A DNA stretch of 64,000 nucleotides. Origin: Devosia sp. SL43 (GTDB taxonomy: Bacteria > Pseudomonadota > Alphaproteobacteria > Rhizobiales > Devosiaceae). Numbering within the stretch: the first letter of the stretch is position 1; every line of letters begins with the position of its first letter. Of this stretch, positions 1-8,600 are shown in pieces. The position numbers and the translations under genes are program-made. The notes under the pieces were generated by a model, which did no database searches, was not told the DNA's origin, and worked only from the letters and a program-made list of their open reading frames with translations. The stretch spans positions 2,046,001 to 2,110,000 of the forward strand of contig NZ_CP063401.1 of the NCBI RefSeq assembly GCF_021729885.1, in the 5' to 3' direction.

Positions 1-166
1 TCATGATGGCGATCGTATCCGGCGTCGCCAGCACCGCCCCATGGCCCGACCGCGCATGATCGGCATGCCCATGCGTAATGATCGCCCGCTCCCGCGGCAC
101 GCTCGGATCGATATAGGCGTCGATAGCGCGGATATGCAGGTTACGATCGAGTATCTGGGGTGCCAT
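1..166 (-). CDS. ligase-associated DNA exonuclease, N-terminal part (metallo-beta-lactamase fold)
   Basis: Only the first 55 codons lie in the window; the rest runs off the left edge. The start ATG at 166 follows an AGGGAG ribosome site. The translated piece begins MAPQILDRNLHI and carries the metal-binding signature THGHADHAR at about residues 32-40, followed by VLATPDT. This resembles the ligase-associated exonuclease family (an mRNA 3'-end-processing-factor-like nuclease) usually encoded beside an ATP-dependent DNA ligase and a DEAD/DEAH helicase. Those partners would have to lie to the left, so the assignment rests on the signature and N-terminal context alone. Confidence 0.7.
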   Translation of the reverse strand, partial: MAPQILDRNLHIRAIDAYIDPSVPRERAIITHGHADHARSGHGAVLATPDTIAIM

Positions 167-267
167 GGGACTCCCTAACGTGTGCAGGCAGGGGCTGGTT
201 CACGCCACCATAACTGTTTCGGCGTCAGGCGATGTCAGCAGGCCCCAATGTCGTACCACCCACCGGT

Positions 268-353
268 CGTCACCCTCGGGCTTGACCCGAGGGCTCTGTA
301 CCTTTCGCACTCTCAGCAAGTGAAGACCCCTCGGGTCAAGCCCGAGGGTGACG
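268..353. repeat. dispersed palindromic repeat, copy 1
   Basis: Perfect 26-bp inverted arms (268-293 and 328-353, beginning cgtcaccctcgggcttgacc) flank a 34-nt loop. The same element recurs at 32774-32859, 40102-40187 and 44024-44109, and as a degenerate half at 10126-10152. It sits between the divergent-looking exonuclease start and the tail of the M16 peptidase and fills most of the 167-389 gap. It resembles a REP/RIME-like intergenic element; no transposase is nearby. Confidence 0.85.
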
Positions 354-389
354 TGCGGCGGTTAGGCCACGCCAGCGAGCGCAATTCGC

Positions 390-3296
390 TCACATAACCT
401 TCGTCACCTCAAGCAACCCAGGCCGCTTGTCATTTGCCGCCGAAATCGCCGTCTCACCACCCAGCACAACCACATGCCCGTGCTTTGCGATCGCCTCCAC
501 CGCCTCAGCCATGCGCCGGAAATCGGCGACCGTGGTCCCCAAAATCTCATCCCGCCGCTGCTGCCGGATCGCGTCCGTCGTCCCGGTCAGCTGCCGCCAC
601 ATCGACGAATAGCCCTTGGCATCGGGGAATTCATACCCGTCGACATCGCCGATCACCCCGATGATCGACCGCGTCAGGTCGTTCTCGCCGATACCGGCAT
701 TAAGCGCCTTGCTCGCCCCGTCATACGCATCGAGCGTCTTCAGCAGGTTCGGATCGCGATAGCTGAGGAAGCTGAAGTTCCCGCTCGTCAGGTCAAACCG
801 GCTCGAGCCGCCATAGGCCCCGCCCTGCACCCGCACCTTGTCCCAAAGATAGGTGGTGTTGAGGAACTTCAGCACCACCGATGATGCGCCGGTCAGTTCA
901 AACCCAAGCGCCCGCAGGTTAGCGCCCTTGCCCACATAGTTGACCTGCGCCGGAATGATCAGCCCCTCCGACCTGGGCGCAAAATCCACGCTCCAGTCGG
1001 CAAAGCCATGCATCGCGTCCGGAATGCGGCCAAGGAAGCTGGCCACCTCGCCCCGCGCCCGATCCCACAGCGTTGCATCGGCCGTCACGTTGACGAGCAT
1101 CCGCCCGCGATTGAACAGCGTATCGCGAATGCGCACCAGCGCGGCCTCGACCGAATCCCAGTCGCTATCCACGCGCTTCACCAGGTCGCGAATGAACTGC
1201 AGATAGCTCACCCCGCCCAGCTGCTCGGCAATCCAGCTCGCCTCGGTCAGCCCGGACTTGAGCCGCGTATCGACGATCGCATTGCCCGATGGTACCAGCC
1301 GCGCCTCGAACCCAGCCTTTTCCTCAAGCGCCATCTGCTTGAACCGCTCGCGATTATCCAGCCGCGCATCAAGCAGCACATCGCCCATGATGGCGAGCAT
1401 CTCCTCGATTTTATCAGGCACCGCCTTGCCCGACAGGAAGAACCAGGCGGCGCTGCCGTCGCTGCCCTGCCGCGACGACAGCCCGCGATGCTGCGCAATG
1501 CCGCCCGTCGAGCGCCCGATGCGCTGCGTCAGGGAAACAAAGTCTTCCTTGCTCGTACCAGTCTGCAGCAGCGCCCGCCCGAACAGCGGCAGATAGGGCA
1601 GCAGCTCCTTGTCGAGCACATGCAGGTCAAAACCAAGGTCGAGATAGACGATCCCCAGCGTCGGCAGGTCATGGGTGAACAGCCGCACATCGCCCAATGT
1701 GCCAATATCGATCGGAATAGTGCGACTTTCGCGCGGCAGGTCACCCAGCGTAAGCGTCGGAATCTTGGCCAGCAGCGCCGGATCGTCGACGGTTTCCTGC
1801 AGCGCCTTGAGCTTCTCGGTCTCGGAAACCGTCGTCTCCAGCGCCTTTTCGTCCAGCCTGGCGCGAACGCCTGCCAGGATGTCGACTTCCTTGGCCACCT
1901 CGCGCGCGCCCTGCTCGGGGTCAGCGCTCAATGTCACGGTGGTGCGATGCATGTTGTCGAGGAAAAGCCGGCGGATTTCGCTCTCGAAATGCCCCTTGCC
2001 CGCCTTCTCCTTCAGCGCGGTCAGCGCTCCCTCAAAGGCCAGCGGCGCCAGCGGATCGCCGCCATGCAGCCACGTCCCCAGCGCGTTGAACATATAGACC
2101 ATGCCGCGCGGATAGGACCCGGTATTGTTCTCGCGCAGCGAAAACTCGAACGTATTGGCCGCAGCTTCCAACTGATCGGCCGCAAAACCTCTCTCGGCGA
2201 TCTCGCCCAGCGTCGTCAGGATTAGCGCCTCGACCCTTTCGCCATCGGCAGGATCGATCCCCTTCATGCCAAAGCTTGCCATAGGCTGCCGCAGGCCGCC
2301 GCCAATGCCGCCCCCGGTCATGCCCTCGCCGAGCCCGGACTCCGTCAGCGCCTTGCGCAAGGGCGCAGCCGGATTGCCGGCCAGCAGATAGCTCAGCATG
2401 CCATGGCTCAGCGCCTCGGTACGATCTGCCGGTGGATCGATCATCCAGTTGACCGAAAACATGCCATCGCGCGCCTTGCCCTCGTCCTTGGTTCCGGCAT
2501 AGGTCGCCACGATCTGCCGCGGCGCATTGAAGCGTGGCTGCAGCTTCACCTCCGCGTCGACAGGCGCCCGCTCGAACTGCGAAAAATATTCGTCGAGGAT
2601 CGCCAGCCGCTGCGCCGCATTATCATCACCCGAGAAAAACGCCCGCGTGTTGGACGGGTGGTAGAATGTCTGGTGAAACCGCTTGAACTGCGCATAGGTC
2701 AGATCAGGGATCGCCTTGGGATCCCCGCCCGAGCTGATGCCATAGGTTGTATCGGGATAAAGCGAGCGCTGCGAAATATCCCGCATGACAGCATCGGGCG
2801 ATTGGAACACGCCCTTCATCTCGTTGAACACCACGCCCTTATAGACCAGCGGGCTCGCCGTATCCTCAAGCTCGTAGTGCCACCCTTCCTGCCGGAACGT
2901 ATCCTCTGATATCAGCGGAAAAAACACCGCGTCGAGATACACATCGACGAGGTTGTAGAAATCCTTGAGGTTCTGGCTCGCCACCGGATAGGCGGTCTTG
3001 TCCGGAAAGGTCATGGCGTTGAGGAAGGTGTTGAGCGATCCCTTGATCAGCTCCACGAACGGCTTCTTGACCGGATATTTCCGGCTCCCGCACAGCACCG
3101 AATGCTCGAGGATATGCGCGATCCCCGTCGAATCCTCCGGCGGCGTCTTGAAGGTAATGCCGAACACCTTGTTCTCGTCGTCATTGACGAGACTGAGCAC
3201 CTCGGCGCCGGTTTTCTTGTGCCGGAACAGCTGCGCCTGCGAATTGACCTCCGCAATATGCTCGTCGCGGACCAGTTCGAATGCAGGATGGGACAT
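390..3296 (-). CDS. M16 family metallopeptidase (PreP/M16C type)
   Basis: A 968-residue zinc peptidase of the inverzincin type. The inverted zinc motif HILEH is at residues 61-65, and the downstream acidic segment (NEMKG) supplies the third ligand. Length and the double-clam organisation match the presequence protease / M16C branch, which degrades unstructured peptides such as cleaved signal sequences. There is no obvious signal peptide, so it is probably cytoplasmic. It is transcribed alone, with its start facing the brnTA promoter region. The start ATG at 3296 aligns with the family N-terminus (AFELVRDEHI). Confidence 0.9.
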   Translation of the reverse strand: MSHPAFELVRDEHIAEVNSQAQLFRHKKTGAEVLSLVNDDENKVFGITFKTPPEDSTGIAHILEHSVLCGSRKYPVKKPFVELIKGSLNTFLNAMTFPDKTAYPVASQNLKDFYNLVDVYLDAVFFPLISEDTFRQEGWHYELEDTASPLVYKGVVFNEMKGVFQSPDAVMRDISQRSLYPDTTYGISSGGDPKAIPDLTYAQFKRFHQTFYHPSNTRAFFSGDDNAAQRLAILDEYFSQFERAPVDAEVKLQPRFNAPRQIVATYAGTKDEGKARDGMFSVNWMIDPPADRTEALSHGMLSYLLAGNPAAPLRKALTESGLGEGMTGGGIGGGLRQPMASFGMKGIDPADGERVEALILTTLGEIAERGFAADQLEAAANTFEFSLRENNTGSYPRGMVYMFNALGTWLHGGDPLAPLAFEGALTALKEKAGKGHFESEIRRLFLDNMHRTTVTLSADPEQGAREVAKEVDILAGVRARLDEKALETTVSETEKLKALQETVDDPALLAKIPTLTLGDLPRESRTIPIDIGTLGDVRLFTHDLPTLGIVYLDLGFDLHVLDKELLPYLPLFGRALLQTGTSKEDFVSLTQRIGRSTGGIAQHRGLSSRQGSDGSAAWFFLSGKAVPDKIEEMLAIMGDVLLDARLDNRERFKQMALEEKAGFEARLVPSGNAIVDTRLKSGLTEASWIAEQLGGVSYLQFIRDLVKRVDSDWDSVEAALVRIRDTLFNRGRMLVNVTADATLWDRARGEVASFLGRIPDAMHGFADWSVDFAPRSEGLIIPAQVNYVGKGANLRALGFELTGASSVVLKFLNTTYLWDKVRVQGGAYGGSSRFDLTSGNFSFLSYRDPNLLKTLDAYDGASKALNAGIGENDLTRSIIGVIGDVDGYEFPDAKGYSSMWRQLTGTTDAIRQQRRDEILGTTVADFRRMAEAVEAIAKHGHVVVLGGETAISAANDKRPGLLEVTKVM

Positions 3297-3378
3297 GGGA
3301 GATACTCAAGGAGGGGTCTTGTTGTTTGGGAACAACGTAGGGGCGTGACAAGCGATCCGCTAGGGGCGTCGCGTGTCG

Positions 3379-3409
3379 TTGACAGTGTACACTTTTCGTG
3401 TACACTTTG
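3379..3409 (+). promoter_or_regulatory. brnTA promoter with tandem GTGTACAC dyads
   Basis: TTGACA (3379-3384) and TACACT (3401-3406) are separated by 16 bp. Two copies of the self-complementary octamer GTGTACAC (3385-3392 and 3398-3405), each followed by TTT, occupy the spacer and the -10 box. Such dyads are where the BrnA antitoxin or BrnTA complex would be expected to bind for autoregulation. The promoter is read directly from the sequence; the operator role is inferred from known BrnTA autorepression. Confidence 0.6.
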
Positions 3410-3436
3410 ATCCCGGAAGGCTGTGTGTGGGGGCGC

Positions 3437-3733
3437 ATGGACTACGAGTGGGACGAGGCGAAGCGACTTTCAAATATTGAGAAGCACAAGGTTGATATAC
3501 TGGAAGCCTTGCTGATTTTCGAGAACTGGGTGCTGACGGAGCCAGATTCTCGGTTCGACTATGGCGAGGTACGTTTCAAGTCGACGGGCATGGTAGATGG
3601 CAACTGCTATGTGCTCATTCACGCAGAGCGTGATGGACGAACCAGATTGATTTCCGCCTGGCAAGGAGGCCGACGTGACCGAAGAAAATATCAAGCGGGC
3701 TACGTTGGCCGAGATACGAGCCATGAAGGATAG
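3437..3733 (+). CDS. brnT: BrnT-family toxin of a type II toxin-antitoxin pair
   Basis: A 98-residue protein starting MDYEWDEAKRLSNIEKHKVD, the characteristic BrnT opening (YxWDExKxxxNxxKHxV). BrnT is a ribonuclease toxin with a RelE-like fold neutralised by BrnA. The C-terminal part reads LISAWQGGRRDRRKYQ; most BrnT proteins have ISAR at this place, so a tryptophan replaces the usual arginine here. The ATG at 3437 is chosen because the conserved sequence begins there; its ribosome site is weak. The gene overlaps brnA by 59 bp. Confidence 0.85.
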   Translation: MDYEWDEAKRLSNIEKHKVDILEALLIFENWVLTEPDSRFDYGEVRFKSTGMVDGNCYVLIHAERDGRTRLISAWQGGRRDRRKYQAGYVGRDTSHEG

Positions 3734-4001
3734 AGGCGAACTTTATCACAACCCCGATGCTCCCGAAGGCCCTGACCTGCCCGACAGCTTTTGGAAGAAT
3801 GCGGTGTGGGTCGATCCTCAGGGAAAGACCTCCGTTCACCTCAAGCTTGATCCGGAGGTTTTCTTCTTTTTCAAGCAACAGGGCAAAGGTCACATTACCC
3901 GTATGCAGGATGTGCTGAAGGCCTATGTAAAAGCTCAGCGGGAACGCGAGGCGTCATCACCGGAAGACGACAGAGCTCCGGGTCGGGCAGCATCTCGCTA
4001 G
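3675..4001 (+). CDS. brnA: BrnA-family antitoxin
   Basis: A 108-residue antitoxin recognised by the core LPDSFWKNAVWVDPQGKTSV and the C-terminal helix region KQQGKGHITRMQDVLKAYV typical of BrnA, which binds DNA as a ribbon-helix-helix-like dimer and blocks BrnT. The start is GTG at 3675, preceded by a strong AAGGAGG (3663-3669) that lies inside brnT, so the two genes are translationally coupled. It likely represses the promoter at 3379-3409 together with the toxin. The tail after residue 90 is rich in charged residues and may be disordered. Confidence 0.88.
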   Translation: MTEENIKRATLAEIRAMKDRGELYHNPDAPEGPDLPDSFWKNAVWVDPQGKTSVHLKLDPEVFFFFKQQGKGHITRMQDVLKAYVKAQREREASSPEDDRAPGRAASR

Positions 4002-4043
4002 GCACCTATCGGACGCTCACATAGTCAGCTTGTGGGCCGGTTG

Positions 4044-5018
4044 TTACACTCCGCCCCGTATCGCCGGCTTCACCTCGCGCTCGTACCACTCCCCCAACTG
4101 TCCCATCAGCGCCGGAAACAGGCTCTTCTGCTCACTTGCCGCAACATTGTCGGCCAGTTGCGCCGGCTTGCTGACTCCTGCGATCACGGTGCTCACCTGC
4201 GGATGATCCAAAATCCACCGCAGCGCAAACTGACTCATCGGCAGTGCTTCCGGCGCCAGCCCGCGCAGTTCGGCCACCAGTTCCACGCCGCGCTCGAATG
4301 GCAGTCCCGAGAATGTCTCGCCAACCGAGAAGGCTTTGCCATCGGCATTGTAGTTGCGGTGGTCGGTCGCTTCGAACCGCGTATCCTTGTCATACTTGCC
4401 GCTCAGCAAGCCGCTCGCCAGCGGCAACCGCACGATAATGCCGACATCCTGCGCCGCAGCCTTGGGCAGCAGATCCTTCGCCGCATCCTGGCGGAACAGG
4501 TTGAAGATGATCTGCAGCGTCGCGCAGCCCGGCTGCTCGAGGCAGATCAACCCTTCCTCGATCGTCTCGACGCTGGCGCCCCAATGCCGCACCAGTCCTT
4601 CGGCCTTGAGCTCGTCCATCCAGCCGAACACCCGGCCATCGCGCAAAACTGCCGTCGGCACGCAATGTAGCTGCGCCAGATCGAGCGTCTCGACCCCCAG
4701 CCGCTGCGCCGAACCCACAAGGCTCGCCTTGATGCCATCCTTGGAATAGTTGTCGGGAAACAACCCGCTGCCGCGCCCCAGCTTGGTCGCCACATGCACG
4801 CCAAGGCTCTTGCCATGCGCGCCAATCCGGCTCTCGCTCAGCCCGCCACCATAGACGTCGGCCGTGTCCCAGAATGTCACGCCGGCAGTGTTGGCCGCAT
4901 CGAGAATAGCTGTCGCCGTCTCGTCCCCCACCGGCCCGAAATCGCCACCCAGCTGCCAGCAACCCAGCCCGATTTCCGAAACCTCAAACCCCGTCTTGCC
5001 CAACCGCCGCGTTTTCAT
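4044..5018 (-). CDS. aldo/keto reductase
   Basis: A 324-residue NAD(P)H-dependent (beta/alpha)8 oxidoreductase. The start is the ATG at 5018 (MKTRRLGKTGFEVSEIGLG), preceded by AGGAGAG; a longer frame upstream lacks family similarity. The catalytic tetrad is visible: Asp and Tyr in DTADVYGGG, Lys in VATKLG, His in LAQLHCVP. The C-terminal TVIAGVSKPAQL is the usual cofactor-binding stretch. It runs in the same direction as the GntR regulator 88 bp upstream, suggesting a role in sugar or polyol metabolism with the nearby Gfo/Idh/MocA enzyme. The substrate cannot be told. Confidence 0.9.
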   Translation of the reverse strand: MKTRRLGKTGFEVSEIGLGCWQLGGDFGPVGDETATAILDAANTAGVTFWDTADVYGGGLSESRIGAHGKSLGVHVATKLGRGSGLFPDNYSKDGIKASLVGSAQRLGVETLDLAQLHCVPTAVLRDGRVFGWMDELKAEGLVRHWGASVETIEEGLICLEQPGCATLQIIFNLFRQDAAKDLLPKAAAQDVGIIVRLPLASGLLSGKYDKDTRFEATDHRNYNADGKAFSVGETFSGLPFERGVELVAELRGLAPEALPMSQFALRWILDHPQVSTVIAGVSKPAQLADNVAASEQKSLFPALMGQLGEWYEREVKPAIRGGV

Positions 5019-5106
5019 GCCACTCTCCTGTGGTTCACTCGCCAGAAACGGCAATCGCCCGCGCGCAGTTGCAGCACGGGCGCTATGCGGTCCCTCACGA
5101 GGGTCG

Positions 5107-5781
5107 CTACTCAAAAAAATCCGGGTGATCGCTGATGGTCTGCCCCAGCAGCACCTCGGCCCGGGCCAGATGCGCCCGCATGGCGGCCTCGGCGCCCGGC
5201 ACGTCACCCGCCGCCACCGCCGCCGCGATGATCTTGTGCTCGCCGATGGCCACTCGCGACGAGGATACGCCCAGCGTCAGATAGCGGACCCGGTCGAGTT
5301 GCATCTTGTGGTCATCGATCAGCTGCCACGCATACTCGACGCCCGCCAGCCGAGCCAGGGTGCGGTGGAACAGTTCGTCAAGCGTATGAAAGCCGCGATG
5401 ATCGTCGGCCGACGAGGCCACTTCCTGCTCGGCGATCAGCGCCTTCAGCACTTCAGCCGCATCGCCGGGTCTGGCCGCGACGCGCCGGATGATCTCCACC
5501 TCGATGCTTTCGCGGATGAACCGGCTTTGCCGCACGCCATCGGGCGAGATCTTCTTGACCACGGTGGCCCGCTTGGGCCGGATCAGCAGCAGCCCCTGCT
5601 GAGCCAGGCGGATGAAGGCTTCGCGCACCGGTTGCCGTGACACGCCATAGCGCCCGGCAATGTCGCTTTCCGAGATCACGTCGCCGGGCTTGAGCGCCAT
5701 GCTGACGATCTCGTCGCGCAACGCGCCAACCACGCGCAGCGCCATGGTCTCCTCGGTCACTTCGAGCACGCTGCCTGCCAT
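5107..5781 (-). CDS. GntR family transcriptional regulator (FadR/FCD subfamily)
   Basis: A 224-residue regulator. The winged helix-turn-helix is N-terminal (about residues 10-75, with ESDIAGRYGVSRQPVREAF), followed by an all-helical FCD effector domain with histidines in the expected metal-binding pattern (FHTLDELFHR and AMRAHLARAE). The start ATG at 5781 is preceded by a purine-rich stretch; an in-frame upstream start at 5853 adds residues unlike the family. It is divergent to the Gfo/Idh/MocA dehydrogenase and upstream of the aldo/keto reductase, so it probably controls both in response to a sugar-derived ligand. Confidence 0.88.
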   Translation of the reverse strand: MAGSVLEVTEETMALRVVGALRDEIVSMALKPGDVISESDIAGRYGVSRQPVREAFIRLAQQGLLLIRPKRATVVKKISPDGVRQSRFIRESIEVEIIRRVAARPGDAAEVLKALIAEQEVASSADDHRGFHTLDELFHRTLARLAGVEYAWQLIDDHKMQLDRVRYLTLGVSSSRVAIGEHKIIAAAVAAGDVPGAEAAMRAHLARAEVLLGQTISDHPDFFE

Positions 5782-5905
5782 TTCTCTGATTCCCCTCCCC
5801 GACCATGATCCGGATATGCGGCAAAGCGCTCGCCCCGAATGCCAGCCGTCCACAAGATTCTAGGGCCTGCCTCCCCGCATTTCATCAAAAGAACTAGTGC
5901 GCCCC

Positions 5906-5917
5906 TACAATCTTGTA
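5906..5917. promoter_or_regulatory. possible GntR operator dyad
   Basis: TACAA TC TTGTA is a perfect 12-bp dyad in the intergenic space between the GntR regulator and the Gfo/Idh/MocA gene, a usual place for an FCD-type operator. The assignment is from position and symmetry only. Confidence 0.4.
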
Positions 5918-5989
5918 TGGTAGATGCATCGACAACGCCACCCCAGGGTGAACCTCGGGTGCATATTCGGATCGAGACGGAGACATCGA

Positions 5990-7270
5990 ATGGCCAAGAC
6001 CTACGCGCTTGTCGGAACGGGCGGTCGCGCCCGCATGTTCTACCAGGCCATTCTGGGGCCGCATCGCGAGCATTCCCGCCTCGTTGCCCTGTGTGACACC
6101 AACCAGGTCCGCATGGACTACACCAATAGCGTGATCGCAGGTGAACTGGGCGGCCAGGCGGTGCCCACCTATAAGGCCGCCGATTTCGGCAAGATGCTCA
6201 CCGACACCCGGCCAGACACGGTCATCGTCACCTCGGTCGATCGCACGCACCACAAATACATCATTGCCGCCCTTGAGGCCGGATGCGACGTCATCACCGA
6301 AAAGCCGATGACCACCGATCCCGAGAAGTGTCAGGCAATCCTCGATGCGGTCGAGCGCACCGGCAAGCAGGTCCGTGTCACCTTCAACTACCGCTATGCC
6401 CCTCATAATGCCGCCCTGCGCGAGCTGATTGCCGAAGGCGCCATCGGCAAACCCACTTCGGTGCATTTCGAATGGCTGCTCGATACCCGCCACGGCGCCG
6501 ACTATTTCCGCCGCTGGCACCGCGACAAGCGCAATAGCGGCGGCCTCATGGTCCACAAGTCGACCCACCATTTCGACCTGGTCAACTTTTGGCTCGGCAG
6601 CCAGCCCGACACGGTGTTTGCGATGGGCGACCTCAAATTCTACGGTCGCGCCAATGCCGAGGAACGTGGCGTCGTCACGCCCTATACCCGCACTACGGGC
6701 GTGGAAGCGGCCAAGGACGACAAATTCGCCATCGATCTCACCGCCAACCCGGTTCAGAAGGGCCTCTACTGGGATGCTGAAAAGGAAGACGGCTACCTGC
6801 GCGACCAGAACGTCTTCGGCGACGGCATCTCCATCGAAGACACCATGAATGTCATGGTGCGCTACCGCAACAAGGCGGTGATGACCTATTCGCTCTATGC
6901 CTACGCGCCATGGGAAGGCTTCAACGTCGCCATCAACGGCACCGGCGGACGCCTCGAACTCACCGTCCACGAGACCAGCTACATCAATGCCGGCGGCACG
7001 TCAGATGAAGAAGGCTCTGCCAAGGGCGTTCACCTCTATCATTTCCCGCTGCATGGCGAGGCCCGGCAAATCCCCATCCAGCATGCTGCCGGCGGCCATG
7101 GCGGTGGCGACAACATCATGCTCGACGAAATCTTCGGTAGCGCCACGCCGCGTCCGGGCTACGGAGCCAACCACCGCGACGGCGCCCTGTCGATCCTGAC
7201 CGGCATCGCCGCCAACCAGTCCTTCGCCACCGGCCTGCCAGTCGATGTCCGCACCCTGGTTCGCCTCTGA
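5990..7270 (+). CDS. Gfo/Idh/MocA family oxidoreductase
   Basis: A 426-residue NAD(P)-dependent dehydrogenase. The start ATG at 5990 follows a GGAGA ribosome site and begins MAKTYALVGTGGRARMFY, a Rossmann nucleotide-binding fold (GTGGRAR). The family EKP motif is in DVITEKPMTT, and the C-terminal substrate domain contains GGHGGGD. Members oxidise sugars, inositols or sugar acids. Divergence from the GntR regulator suggests induction by a sugar. At 426 residues it is longer than the simplest family members. The substrate is unknown. Confidence 0.9.
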   Translation: MAKTYALVGTGGRARMFYQAILGPHREHSRLVALCDTNQVRMDYTNSVIAGELGGQAVPTYKAADFGKMLTDTRPDTVIVTSVDRTHHKYIIAALEAGCDVITEKPMTTDPEKCQAILDAVERTGKQVRVTFNYRYAPHNAALRELIAEGAIGKPTSVHFEWLLDTRHGADYFRRWHRDKRNSGGLMVHKSTHHFDLVNFWLGSQPDTVFAMGDLKFYGRANAEERGVVTPYTRTTGVEAAKDDKFAIDLTANPVQKGLYWDAEKEDGYLRDQNVFGDGISIEDTMNVMVRYRNKAVMTYSLYAYAPWEGFNVAINGTGGRLELTVHETSYINAGGTSDEEGSAKGVHLYHFPLHGEARQIPIQHAAGGHGGGDNIMLDEIFGSATPRPGYGANHRDGALSILTGIAANQSFATGLPVDVRTLVRL

Positions 7271-7283
7271 GCTAGTAGAATAT

Positions 7284-7312
7284 CTTTGGCGGAAAACTGT
7301 GATCTGCCAAAG
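7284..7312. other. inverted repeat after the Gfo/Idh/MocA gene
   Basis: ctttggcgga (7284-7293) pairs with tctgccaaag (7303-7312) with one mismatch. It has no following T-run, so it is either a factor-dependent end of the upstream transcript or an operator for the downstream LuxR-type gene. Confidence 0.5.
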
Positions 7313-7314
7313 AC

Positions 7315-7343
7315 TTTCCATCAGATCGATCAATTTGTATAAT
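7315..7343 (+). promoter_or_regulatory. promoter of the LuxR-type regulator
   Basis: TATAAT (7338-7343) matches the -10 consensus exactly; TTTCCA (7315-7320) is a weak -35 at 17 bp. The transcript would begin only about 7 nt downstream, at the edge of the palindrome at 7345-7368. Confidence 0.55.
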
Positions 7344-7344
7344 A

Positions 7345-7368
7345 AATGGGCACGGGAGGGTGCCCATT
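7345..7368 (+). promoter_or_regulatory. perfect palindrome with ribosome site in its loop
   Basis: AATGGGCAC (7345-7353) and GTGCCCATT (7360-7368) are perfectly complementary 9-bp arms, and the 6-nt loop is GGGAGG, the Shine-Dalgarno sequence for the TTG start at 7367. As RNA this displays the ribosome site in a hairpin loop; as DNA it is a symmetrical operator just after the -10 box. Which of these is used depends on the exact transcription start. Confidence 0.6.
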
Positions 7369-8455
7369 GGCCGAGGAAGACGATCTCGCAAGACTGCAAG
7401 ACCTTGTCTACGAGGCCGCCATCATCCCTGAGCGCTGGCCGGATGCGCTCCAGGCCGTCACCGATTTCAGCGAGACGGCTGGCATTGGCCTCTTGAGCAT
7501 GAACGAACGCGGCATCCGCATCGTCGCTAGTCCTGTGCTGCACGATATCGGCCACCGGGTGGTCAACGAAGGCTGGATGAACAAGAGCGGGCGCGCCAAT
7601 GGCGTGATCAGCAAGGGCCTGGTCGGCCTCCCGCGCTTCGTCAACGAGGACGATTACTTCGACGAAGGCGATCTGGAGAAGGACCCGATCGTCACCGAGC
7701 TGTTTCGGCCGGCAGGGTTCGGTTGGGCCGCCGGCTTCCTGCTGCAACTGCCGCATCAGGACACCATTCTCTTCAATGTCGAACAATACCAAGAGCGGGG
7801 GCCTATTCGCGGCGAGTCGCTGCGCCGGCTGGACGCGCTCTATGCGCCGTTGGCCCGCGCCGCTACCCTGGCCGCCCGCAGCAGCCTCGATCGGGTCCGC
7901 ACCTCCATTGAAACGCTGACCGCCATCGGCCTCCCGGCGGCCGCCCTTGCGCCAACCGGCCGCGTTGTCCTGGCCAACCATCTGTTCGACGCCGCCGGCC
8001 ATATCTGGACCACCAGGCTTGGCGACCGCATCGGCCTGCGTGACGCCGTCGCCGACCGCCAGTTGACCCAGGCGCTCACCGGCGATGGCGTGCTGTCCAT
8101 CCCCATCCGGCAGAGCCTGGGCGGCGACGTCATTGGCGTCATCCAGACCGTCCCGATCCGCCGCGAGGCCAACGATATTTTCGGCCGTGCCTCCTGCATC
8201 GTCATCCTCAGCGAAATGAAGGGTGGCGAGGCCGATGCCAGCCTGGTCCAGTCCCTGTTCGATCTCACCCCGGCAGAACTGGCCGTCGCCCGCGGTATCG
8301 CCGCCGGCCAGACCGTATCGGGCATCGCCGCCGCCAATGGCCGCAGCGTCCACACCGTCCGCGGCCAGCTCAAATCCATCATGAGCAAGACCGGCAGCAC
8401 CCGCCAGGCCGAACTGGTCCTGCTGATGCACCAGCTCAGCCGCATTTCCCGCTGA
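7367..8455 (+). CDS. LuxR-type helix-turn-helix transcriptional regulator
   Basis: A 362-residue protein with a C-terminal LuxR/FixJ DNA-binding domain over roughly the last 60 residues (LTPAELAVARGIAAGQTV, then SVHTVRGQLKSIMSKTG). The N-terminal 290 residues show no receiver motif and no autoinducer-binding signature; they look like a sensory region of PAS type, as in other alphaproteobacterial orphans. I prefer the TTG start at 7367, six bases after GGGAGGG; an in-frame ATG at 7346 would add seven residues but lies at the predicted transcript end. It follows the Gfo/Idh/MocA gene but appears to have its own promoter. Confidence 0.82.
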   Translation: MAEEDDLARLQDLVYEAAIIPERWPDALQAVTDFSETAGIGLLSMNERGIRIVASPVLHDIGHRVVNEGWMNKSGRANGVISKGLVGLPRFVNEDDYFDEGDLEKDPIVTELFRPAGFGWAAGFLLQLPHQDTILFNVEQYQERGPIRGESLRRLDALYAPLARAATLAARSSLDRVRTSIETLTAIGLPAAALAPTGRVVLANHLFDAAGHIWTTRLGDRIGLRDAVADRQLTQALTGDGVLSIPIRQSLGGDVIGVIQTVPIRREANDIFGRASCIVILSEMKGGEADASLVQSLFDLTPAELAVARGIAAGQTVSGIAAANGRSVHTVRGQLKSIMSKTGSTRQAELVLLMHQLSRISR

Positions 8456-8600
8456 CCGAAGCCTTCTGCGCAAGACCTGTGGGGTCTGTGTCCAGGACTG
8501 TCCCGAATCGGCGGCATGCCGTGCTAACAGTTCACCGGCAGTTTTGCCGCGTGCGTGCCTCCCGATCCAATGGGATGTGTCAGCCCGATCCGGAGCGTGA

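Noticed and set aside
3385-3405. Short direct repeats at the brnT promoter as a CRISPR-like or iteron array
   Set aside because: Only two units of a self-complementary octamer; best explained as operator half-sites.
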